Assembly (NCBI GenBank): GCA_018067265.1
Contig: JAGPUY010000221.1
Location: 1 to 9,717, forward strand
From: Oceanihabitans sp.
GTDB lineage: Bacteria; Bacteroidota; Bacteroidia; Flavobacteriales; Flavobacteriaceae
Direction of reading: 5' to 3'
DNA length: 9,717 nucleotides
Shown here: positions 1 to 5,229 of the stretch, in pieces
How the letters are laid out: each line of letters begins with the position of its first letter
How positions within the stretch are numbered: position 1 is the stretch's first letter
The notes under the pieces: model-generated
Seen by the model: only the letters and a program-made list of their open reading frames with translations
Databases searched by the model: none
What the model was told of the DNA's origin: nothing
Made by a program: the position numbers and the translations under genes

Positions 1-441
1 ACTTAAACGTTCTTCCGGTTTATCGCGTAAATCATCTGCTTCCCAAGGCGTATCAATATACGTTAAAAAGTATATATCATAGATGTTTTCTAAAGCATAT
101 TTTTCAAGAAGTGGATCACAAATCCCTGAATAATACGTTTCTGAGTACACTTTAGTTTCTAATAAATCGGTATCGCAAATTAAAACAGAATCTGTTTTTT
201 TAGCTAAATCATTTTCTAGTTTCATTTGTCCAATAGCAATTGGTAACAAGTCTTTTGCTTCACAAGTTTTACGCTCGTTATTCCATTTTTCTTGAAGGTA
301 TTCTCTAGCATATTCTGGTGCCCAAACCGAACTATAATGGCGCGCCAATTGTTTAGATAAGGTGGTCTTACCTGTAGATTCCGGACCAAACAATACTACT
401 TTTATGCAGTTACTTGGCTGTTGTTTAAGCTTTTTTTCCAT
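1..441 (-). CDS. nadR: NadR-like nicotinamide riboside kinase (ATP-binding protein), 3' end cut off by window
   Basis: The gene starts at the ATG at 441 (minus) and stays open to the window edge, giving 147 codons; homologues known to me are roughly 175-190 residues, so a short C-terminal part is missing. The protein begins MEKKLKQQPSNCIKVVLFGP, and a Walker A P-loop GPESTGKTT lies at residues 19-27. Further on are YAREYL, a conserved acidic motif LICDTDLLETKVYSE, and near the edge DTPWEADDLRDKPEERL, the W-x-AD-x-x-R lid signature of the NadR ribosylnicotinamide kinase (AAA_28) family. No N-terminal nucleotidyltransferase domain is present, so this is the stand-alone kinase form. The family phosphorylates nicotinamide riboside to NMN in the cytosol, trapping the imported vitamin. 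It overlaps the end of the pnuC gene by 40 bp in another frame, so the two are translationally linked. Family confidence is high; the exact substrate is inferred from PnuC. Confidence 0.88.
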   Translation of the reverse strand, partial: MEKKLKQQPSNCIKVVLFGPESTGKTTLSKQLARHYSSVWAPEYAREYLQEKWNNERKTCEAKDLLPIAIGQMKLENDLAKKTDSVLICDTDLLETKVYSETYYSGICDPLLEKYALENIYDIYFLTYIDTPWEADDLRDKPEERLS

Positions 442-1034
442 GCTAAAAATCCTAATATTGCTATAAATGTAAATCCTAAATATTGAAAACTTGTAAATGT
501 AAATCCTTTATAAAAATACAACGGGATGGAAATAAGATCACCAATAATCCAATAGATCCAGTTTTCTATTTTACGCTTGGCCATAAGCCACATACCTACA
601 AAAAATATAGCTGTAGTTATAGTATCTACATAGGCAACCCAACCGTTCCATTTATCAAATGTTTTATAAATAATAAAAACGAAAACTAAGGTTGCTAGAA
701 ATATGACTGCGCTTATTTTCTTTTCCTTTCGGGTTGTTCTAGAAATTTGTGTTACACGGCTCGCGTCTACTTTACGTGTCCATATATACCAACCATAAAC
801 ACTCATAATAAAATAATAAGCGTTAATCATCATATCTCCTAAAAGCCCCCATTTTAACAATAAATACACAAAAATGCAGGTACTTATCATTCCTGTAGGA
901 AATACTAAAATGTTGTTTTTTCTAGAAAACCATACCGACAGAAATCCAAAAATAACTGCAACAATTTCTAAAACAATATCTAATGTTTGGTAATCGGAAT
1001 ATTGACCGAATAAAAAATCAAAAATGAGGTTCAT
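402..1034 (-). CDS. pnuC: PnuC-family nicotinamide riboside (or other vitamin precursor) transporter
   Basis: A 210-residue polytopic inner-membrane protein with about seven hydrophobic segments (roughly residues 20-37, 42-62, 66-84, 108-124, 132-152, 157-176, 183-200), as expected for PnuC (NMN_transporter family). Family hallmarks are NAYYFIMSVYGWYIW at 71-85, a positively charged loop at 86-107, and a second half with MWLMAKRKIENWIYWIIGD at 148-166 followed by LYFYKG and QYLGF. PnuC proteins move the dephosphorylated vitamin by facilitated diffusion and depend on a cytosolic kinase to trap it. That kinase is the NadR-like gene overlapping its 3' end, which favours nicotinamide riboside as substrate. 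Its 5' end overlaps the upstream thiamine-binding-protein gene by 17 bp, which leaves thiamine (PnuT-type activity) as an alternative. No TPP riboswitch core (CTGAGA) was seen upstream. The family call is secure; the substrate is an inference. Confidence 0.9.
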   Translation of the reverse strand: MNLIFDFLFGQYSDYQTLDIVLEIVAVIFGFLSVWFSRKNNILVFPTGMISTCIFVYLLLKWGLLGDMMINAYYFIMSVYGWYIWTRKVDASRVTQISRTTRKEKKISAVIFLATLVFVFIIYKTFDKWNGWVAYVDTITTAIFFVGMWLMAKRKIENWIYWIIGDLISIPLYFYKGFTFTSFQYLGFTFIAILGFLAWKKSLNNSQVTA

Positions 1035-1278
1035 AGTCGCTTCTATTCGTTTTAATCACTTTCATTGTCAATACAGAAATATCTACCTCTTGAAAAGAAC
1101 GTTTTATTTCCTGTGTTAAAAAAGGCATCAAGGTATCATAATCGCCAAATATTTGGGTGCCTAACGGATTCTCTAAAACCTTAAAAGGAGAGTTACGCAA
1201 TGCTTTTATAAAATTAATCACGTATTTTTCATAATCGTCCTGCAAAGGAGAAAGCGTTAGATCTACTGATATTTCCAT
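1018..1278 (-). CDS. Small thiamine-binding-protein family (MTH1187/YkoF-like) protein
   Basis: An 86-residue soluble protein with no signal peptide or membrane segment. The start MEISVDLTLSPLQDDYEKYV, then the central ENPLGTQIFGDYDTLMPFL and a terminal strand VLTMKVIKTNRSDYEPHF, match the ferredoxin-like fold of the Thiamine_BP (formerly UPF0045) family by pattern: an I-x-V-D-x-x-L-x-PL start and an N-x-L-x-T-x-I-x-GDYD core. Members related to YkoF bind thiamine or its hydroxymethylpyrimidine moiety in the cytosol; many others have no proven ligand. The ATG at 1278 is the first start in the frame, and its 3' end overlaps pnuC by 17 bp, so it is the leader gene of a tight three-gene set with pnuC and nadR. 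This context suggests a role in sensing or buffering the imported vitamin. The family is recognised from sequence pattern only. Confidence 0.72.
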   Translation of the reverse strand: MEISVDLTLSPLQDDYEKYVINFIKALRNSPFKVLENPLGTQIFGDYDTLMPFLTQEIKRSFQEVDISVLTMKVIKTNRSDYEPHF

Positions 1279-1362
1279 ATGTATTTCCCGTAAAATGGGC
1301 GTTTTTTTTATTTAAACATTGATTTTATACCGACTTCGATTGGGCGCCGTCGGGCACTATTT

Positions 1363-2088
1363 CTATTTTTTTAATTCATTAAAGAAGGTTTCATCTTCTT
1401 CAAAAGCCGTACCAACAACCACCAAATCTGCTCCAGCTAGGTATGCCGCATCTAATTGTTCTTTGCTTCGTATACCGCCACCAACAATTAAAGGAATTTC
1501 TAAATCCTTTTTTACGGCGCTAATTATAGAAGAAGGAATTGCTTTTTCTGCACCACTTCCCGCTTCTAAATAGATAAGTTGCATACCAAGTAATTCACCT
1601 GCTTTTGCGGTATCTACAATGGCTTGTACCTTATTAATTGGCAATGGTTGTGTTTGGGTAACTCTTTCCACTGCTGTTTCTTTTCCGTTTTCTATTAGTA
1701 AATAACCAGTTGGAATCACTTCTAAATTGCTATTTCTTAATTTAGAAACCGAGGCTACGTGTTTTCCTATTAAATATTCTGGGTTCCTTCCAGACAACAA
1801 AGACAAATACAATATAGCGTTTGCATGATTGGTAATTTGCGATATATCTCCTGGAAACAATACAATAGGTAAATTGGTATGTTTTTTTAATGCGACAACC
1901 AAGTTTTCGGTTGCAAATGCTTCTACAGTACTTCCGCCAACAAAAATATGTGTAGCAATGGAGCTGTTTAGTTTTTGCATAAAACTTTCTAAACCTTCCG
2001 GCTTTGTTTTATCCGGATCTATTAAAACCGCTAAGAGTTTTTGCTCTTTTTCAATAGACCGTAATATGTTTTTATAAATGCTTTTCAT
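1363..2088 (-). CDS. Geranylgeranylglyceryl phosphate synthase (GGGPS/PcrB family, bacterial group II)
   Basis: A 241-residue TIM-barrel enzyme of the PcrB/GGGPS family, which joins a polyprenyl diphosphate to sn-glycerol-1-phosphate through an ether bond. Signature segments, in order: LIDPDK at 22-27 (metal/diphosphate site), VGGST at 50-54, LFPGD at 77-81, YLEAGSGA at 173-180 (catalytic glutamate and glycerol-phosphate site), VGGGI at 202-206 and ADLVVVGTA at 220-228 (phosphate-binding loops). All are intact, so the enzyme should be active. The frame can also open at a GTG at 2103, but the ATG at 2088 gives the start usual for the family (MKSIYKNI) and is preferred. It lies between the phosphopantetheinyl transferase (78-bp gap) and the thiamine-binding-protein gene (84-bp gap), all on the same strand. 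Bacteroidota commonly carry this archaeal-type enzyme without the rest of the archaeal lipid pathway; its physiological product there is unsettled. Confidence 0.93.
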   Translation of the reverse strand: MKSIYKNILRSIEKEQKLLAVLIDPDKTKPEGLESFMQKLNSSIATHIFVGGSTVEAFATENLVVALKKHTNLPIVLFPGDISQITNHANAILYLSLLSGRNPEYLIGKHVASVSKLRNSNLEVIPTGYLLIENGKETAVERVTQTQPLPINKVQAIVDTAKAGELLGMQLIYLEAGSGAEKAIPSSIISAVKKDLEIPLIVGGGIRSKEQLDAAYLAGADLVVVGTAFEEDETFFNELKK

Positions 2089-2127
2089 TACCCAGGAATA
2101 CACGAATGTTTTTCTTCTTTTCTTTAG

Positions 2128-2159
2128 TCTATTTTCTTTGTTCTATTTTCTTTGTTCTA
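2128..2159. repeat. Two-copy 14-bp tandem repeat between PPTase and GGGPS genes
   Basis: The unit TCTATTTTCTTTGT occurs exactly twice head to tail (2128-2141 and 2142-2155) and is followed by a partial third copy, TCTA. It sits in the 78-bp spacer between the two minus-strand genes and is purine-rich on the transcribed strand. It probably arose by replication slippage; no function can be assigned. Confidence 0.85.
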
Positions 2160-2166
2160 AAAAACA

Positions 2167-2796
<630 letters not shown>

Positions 2797-2819
2797 TTAA
2801 TATTCTAAAAGTTATTGAT

Positions 2820-2827
2820 TATCTTTG
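2820..2827 (+). promoter_or_regulatory. Candidate -7 box of the ahcY promoter
   Basis: TATCTTTG matches the Bacteroidota -7 consensus TAnnTTTG exactly. A weak -33-like TTTA lies 20 bp upstream at 2796-2799. Transcription would start near 2833, leaving a leader of about 95 nt before the ahcY ATG. The leader holds a repeated GCGAATT (2839-2845 and 2863-2869) and a tiny GCC-AAA-GGC hairpin (2889-2897) but no recognised riboswitch. Confidence 0.5.
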
Positions 2828-2929
2828 CATCGTCTAAGGCGAATTCGGCAAATTTTTATATAGCGAATTTAGTTATTTAAGCCATAAAGCCAAAGGCAAG
2901 TGCAATTTTAAAACAAGATAAAAAATAAT

Positions 2930-4246
2930 ATGAGTACAAAAACTGTTGCTTACGTACCTAATAAGGTAAAAGATATGTCGCTTGCGGCTTGGGGAAGAAA
3001 AGAAATGGATTTAGCTGAAGCAGAAATGCCTGGACTAATGAGTTTACGTGAAGAGTACAAAAACACGCAACCATTAAAAGGAGCACGTATTGCAGGATGT
3101 TTACACATGACTATTCAAACTGCTGTTTTAATTGAAACTTTACAAGCTCTTGGCGCAGAAGTTACTTGGAGTTCTTGTAACATTTTCTCTACACAAGATC
3201 AAGCTGCTGCTGCTGTTGCAGAGGCAGGAACTGCTGTGTATGCATGGAAAGATATGACAGAAGAAGAATTTGATTGGTGTATTGAACAAACCTTATTTTT
3301 TGGTGAAGACAGAAAACCATTAAACATGATTTTAGATGATGGTGGTGATTTAACCAACATGGTTTTAGACAAATACCCAGAATTAGCTGCAGGAATTAAC
3401 GGTTTATCGGAAGAGACTACAACTGGAGTTCACAGATTATATGAGCGTGTAAAAAACGGAACATTACCAATGCCGGCAATTAACGTTAACGATTCGGTTA
3501 CTAAATCTAAATTTGATAACAAATACGGTTGTAAAGAATCTGCAGTAGATGCTATTCGTCGTGCAACAGATATTATGCTAGCAGGAAAACGTGTAACCGT
3601 TTGTGGTTATGGTGATGTTGGTAAAGGTACTGCTGCTTCTTTTAAAGGTGCAGGAAGTATTGTAACGGTAACTGAAATCGATCCTATTTGTGCTTTACAA
3701 GCTGCAATGGACGGTTTTGAAGTGAAGAAATTAGAAACGGTTGTTGGTAATTCAGATATTATTATCACCACTACAGGAAATAAAGATATTGTACGTGCTG
3801 AGCATTTTGAAGCAATGAAAGACAAAGTTATTGTTGCAAACATTGGTCACTTTGATAACGAAATCCAAGTTGGATGGTTAAACGAAAAGCATGGTGCGAC
3901 TAAAGATACAATCAAACCTCAAGTAGACAAATACAACATCAACGGTAAAGACATTATTTTACTTGCCGAAGGACGTTTAGTAAACTTAGGTTGTGCAACA
4001 GGGCATCCAAGTTTTGTAATGAGTAACTCCTTTACAAACCAAACTTTAGCCCAAATTGAACTTTGGACAAACAAAGAAGCATACGGAAACGATGTGTATA
4101 TGTTACCTAAAGCTTTAGACGAAAAAGTAGCAAAATTACACTTAGCTAAAATTGGTGTAGAGCTTACAGAACTTAAACCTTACCAAGCAGAATATATTGG
4201 TGTAACAGTAGAAGGTCCATACAAGCCAGAACACTACAGATACTAA
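2930..4246 (+). CDS. ahcY: Adenosylhomocysteinase (S-adenosyl-L-homocysteine hydrolase)
   Basis: A 438-residue cytosolic NAD-dependent enzyme that splits S-adenosylhomocysteine to homocysteine and adenosine, relieving product inhibition of methyltransferases and feeding the methionine cycle. The family's full length is present. Visible landmarks: GCLHMT at 56-61 (H59, substrate site), the SAHase signature SCNIFSTQDQAAAAV at 82-96, DDGGD at 136-140, EETTTG at 161-166 (E162), TKSKFDNKYG at 191-200 (K192, D196), the NAD-binding loop GYGDVGKG at 226-233, and NIGHFDNE at 304-311 (H307). The C-terminus KPEHYRY carries the conserved K and Y that complete the neighbouring subunit's NAD site in the tetramer. 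It is divergent from the PPTase gene and ends at a strong terminator, so it is probably monocistronic. The start MSTKTVAYVP is the only ATG upstream of the conserved core that fits. Confidence 0.98.
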   Translation: MSTKTVAYVPNKVKDMSLAAWGRKEMDLAEAEMPGLMSLREEYKNTQPLKGARIAGCLHMTIQTAVLIETLQALGAEVTWSSCNIFSTQDQAAAAVAEAGTAVYAWKDMTEEEFDWCIEQTLFFGEDRKPLNMILDDGGDLTNMVLDKYPELAAGINGLSEETTTGVHRLYERVKNGTLPMPAINVNDSVTKSKFDNKYGCKESAVDAIRRATDIMLAGKRVTVCGYGDVGKGTAASFKGAGSIVTVTEIDPICALQAAMDGFEVKKLETVVGNSDIIITTTGNKDIVRAEHFEAMKDKVIVANIGHFDNEIQVGWLNEKHGATKDTIKPQVDKYNINGKDIILLAEGRLVNLGCATGHPSFVMSNSFTNQTLAQIELWTNKEAYGNDVYMLPKALDEKVAKLHLAKIGVELTELKPYQAEYIGVTVEGPYKPEHYRY

Positions 4247-4250
4247 ATTT

Positions 4251-4278
4251 GTCATTCCGAGCGCAAGCGAAGAATCTC
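4251..4278. repeat. Short dispersed-repeat-like element (GTCATTCCGAGCG type)
   Basis: Five bases after the ahcY stop codon the sequence reads GTCATTCCGAGCGCAAGCGA and then AGAATCTC. From memory, near-identical GTCATTCCGAGCG...GAATC sequences are scattered between genes in many Bacteroidota genomes. Only one good copy is present here, so its repetitive nature is recalled rather than shown. It lies on the transcribed side just before the terminator. Confidence 0.5.
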
Positions 4279-4295
4279 AAAATCTAATTATATTT

Positions 4296-4329
4296 AAATC
4301 CCAAGCATTCGTGTTTGGGATTTTTTTTT
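4296..4329 (+). terminator. Rho-independent terminator of ahcY
   Basis: AAATCCCAA (4296-4304) pairs perfectly with TTGGGATTT (4315-4323) around a 10-nt loop, and an uninterrupted T-run covers 4321-4329. It starts 50 bp after the ahcY stop codon and is the clearest plus-strand terminator in the window. Confidence 0.9.
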
Positions 4330-4332
4330 GGT

Positions 4333-4365
4333 TTGCCGAACGAAACTTTAGTGTAGTTCGGGCAA
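4333..4365. repeat. Inverted repeat (hairpin with one bulge)
   Basis: TTGCCGAAC (4333-4341) is complementary to GTTCGGGCAA (4356-4365) with one extra G. It lies immediately after the ahcY terminator and is the first of a string of hairpins filling the intergenic block. Confidence 0.6.
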
Positions 4366-4410
4366 TTTGTTTTTGGTAGAAAAAACCAAAAACAACCAGG
4401 CTTTACACTA
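4349..4410. repeat. Nested inverted repeats: 11-bp perfect hairpin inside a 7-bp outer stem
   Basis: TTGTTTTTGGT (4367-4377) is the exact reverse complement of ACCAAAAACAA (4385-4395), with a 7-nt loop. This hairpin is enclosed by TAGTGTA (4349-4355) and TACACTA (4404-4410). Neither stem is followed by a T-run on the plus strand, so it does not look like another ahcY terminator. Confidence 0.7.
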
Positions 4411-4411
4411 T

Positions 4412-4452
4412 ATCTTTTTCTCGTGCCTCAAAAAAGGATGCCGTTGCAATCC
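4412..4452. repeat. Two overlapping alternative hairpins
   Basis: ATCTTTTT (4412-4419) can pair with AAAAAGGAT (4432-4439, one G-T pair). The same GGAT (4436-4439) can instead pair with ATCC (4449-4452) in a second hairpin with inner GC/GC pairs at 4440-4441 and 4446-4447 and a CGTT loop. The AATCCTT at 4448-4454 recurs as AATCCTTT at 4465-4472. Confidence 0.55.
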
Positions 4453-4475
4453 TTATCGCGGGCTAATCCTTTACG

Positions 4476-4542
4476 GTCATTGCTAGAGATAACGAAGTGC
4501 AATCTGTTGGTTTTATTTCTAGCTTTTAAAATGCACTTCGTT
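4476..4542. repeat. Dispersed-repeat-like sequence with 11-bp inverted repeat
   Basis: The segment 4476-4506 starts GTCATTGC and ends ACGAAGTGCAATCTG, resembling the GTCATTGCGAGG...CGAAGCAATCTG elements I recall from many Bacteroidota intergenic regions. Within it AACGAAGTGCA (4491-4501) has a perfect inverted partner TGCACTTCGTT at 4532-4542. A second pair, GCTAGAGAT (4482-4490) with ATTTCTAGC (4515-4523, one mismatch), is interleaved with it, not nested. Confidence 0.6.
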
Positions 4543-4586
4543 TATTTTTGTACAAACCTTCCGTGTTTTTAATTCCTAAAAACCCA

Positions 4587-4608
4587 CCTTCCTTTAGCTA
4601 AAAGAAGG
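4587..4608. repeat. 22-bp near-perfect palindrome
   Basis: The left half CCTTCCTTTAG and right half CTAAAAGAAGG are reverse complements with one mismatch, centred on AGCT. It lies about 107 bp upstream of the next start codon and could be a hairpin or a binding site; no T-run follows. Confidence 0.65.
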
Positions 4609-4668
4609 AGCCTGTTAACCACTAACCGGTTACCCAAAAAACAAAATACGCAAACAAATAGTTTTACT

Positions 4669-4706
4669 CCTTTCGTTTTTAAATAAGTACCTTTCCTTTT
4701 TAAATA
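4669..4706. repeat. 17-bp direct repeat with 21-bp period upstream of the DUF1569-like gene
   Basis: CCTTTCGTTTTTAAATA (4669-4685) and CCTTTCCTTTTTAAATA (4690-4706) differ at one base and are offset by 21 bp, about two helical turns. The second copy ends 8 bp before the ATG at 4715 and includes TACCTTTC (4688-4695), one base off the TAnnTTTG -7 consensus. It may be a promoter or operator duplication. Confidence 0.7.
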
Positions 4707-4714
4707 TAAAAATC

Positions 4715-5179
4715 ATGAGTTTAGAAAAGGCAACCGTAGCACTTAACAGATTAGAATCGCATATAGAAAATCATAGTATTTCTAATCCTAAAGTATCCAA
4801 AGGTGATATCGCTTGGCATATAGATCACTGTCTAAAAATAATTAATGGCGTTGTTATTTCTACTCAAAAATCAGATCCAAGTACTTTTAAAAATAATTTT
4901 AGCTTTTTAGGAAAGCTATTCTTTATACTTGGCTTTTTTCCTAGAGGAAAAGCAAAAGCACCAAAGTATGTTACACCACCTGAAGTTATATTAAAAGAAG
5001 ACCTCATAAGCCAATTACAAGAGGCAAAAACAAATATCAATAGCATCGCTGCCTTAAACAAGAACGCCTATTTTAAACATCCGTTATTCGGACATGTAAA
5101 TAAAAAAAAGATTTACACCTTTTTGGTCCTTCACACTACGCATCATTTGAAAATTATGGAGGATATTTTAAAGAAATAA
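4715..5179 (+). CDS. DinB-like / DUF1569 family protein
   Basis: A 154-residue predicted cytosolic protein without a signal peptide. It resembles the DUF1569 branch of the DinB/YfiT four-helix superfamily. It has WHIDHCLKI at 34-42 (H35, H38), the family-typical KHPLFGHVNKKK at 121-132, and a terminal helix with LHTTHHLKIMEDIL at 139-152, where H140, H143 and H144 would complete a metal site with H38. A hydrophobic stretch at 62-75 (FSFLGKLFFILGFF) is probably a loop or helix seen in relatives, not a membrane anchor. DinB-fold proteins bind a divalent metal; several are thiol-dependent transferases, but this branch has no established reaction. It is a single gene with its stop codon inside a hairpin, converging on the phytase operon. 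The fold call is fairly sure; the function is unknown. Confidence 0.78.
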   Translation: MSLEKATVALNRLESHIENHSISNPKVSKGDIAWHIDHCLKIINGVVISTQKSDPSTFKNNFSFLGKLFFILGFFPRGKAKAPKYVTPPEVILKEDLISQLQEAKTNINSIAALNKNAYFKHPLFGHVNKKKIYTFLVLHTTHHLKIMEDILKK

Positions 5180-5210
5180 GACGCTTCCTACTTTTAGAAA
5201 ACGTCTTATT
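5175..5210. terminator. Stem-loop between convergent genes, probable (bidirectional) terminator
   Basis: AATAAGACG (5175-5183) pairs perfectly with CGTCTTATT (5202-5210) across an 18-nt loop. The left arm contains the TAA stop of the upstream gene. AT-rich tails flank both sides, but neither has a long clean T-run, so efficiency may be modest. It is the only structure between the two convergent genes. Confidence 0.55.
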
Positions 5211-5229
5211 ATATATTTTAAAGCGCTTA

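Larger units (their letters stand above)
4247..4714. other. Gene-free intergenic region rich in palindromes and repeats
   Basis: These 468 bp between ahcY and the DUF1569-like gene hold no convincing reading frame on either strand. They contain, left to right: a dispersed-repeat-like sequence, the ahcY terminator, several nested or adjacent hairpins, a second dispersed-repeat-like sequence inside an 11-bp inverted repeat, a 22-bp near-palindrome, and a 17-bp direct repeat just before the next start codon. These parts are listed separately. Confidence 0.8.

Noticed and set aside
483..689. Plus-strand open frame opposite pnuC
   Set aside because: It is antisense to a clearly conserved membrane protein and has no family resemblance or start signal.
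1287..1309. Short hairpin CCCGT-AAA-ATGGG followed by eight Ts on the plus strand, terminator-like
   Set aside because: The stem is only five pairs with one G-T pair, and no plus-strand gene lies upstream to be terminated; it falls in the leader of a minus-strand gene.
1330..1353. GC-rich patch with CCGAC/GTCGG arms before the thiamine-binding-protein gene, considered as a riboswitch or terminator
   Set aside because: Only five pairs around a 14-nt loop, with no TPP riboswitch core (CTGAGA) and no T-run on the minus strand.
2089..2103. GTG start at 2103 adding five residues to the GGGP synthase
   Set aside because: The family normally begins close to the LLAVLIDPDK segment with an ATG; the extension (YSWV) has no conserved look, so the ATG at 2088 was chosen.
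2828..2929. ahcY leader considered as a SAH or SAM riboswitch
   Set aside because: No conserved core of a known SAM or SAH riboswitch class was recognised and pairing is minimal; a plain leader is simpler.
3607..3843. Minus-strand open frame inside ahcY
   Set aside because: It is the antisense shadow of the NAD-binding domain of a strongly conserved gene.
4247..4714. CRISPR array or integron cassette array
   Set aside because: There are no regularly spaced identical repeats and no cas or integrase gene; the hairpins differ from one another.
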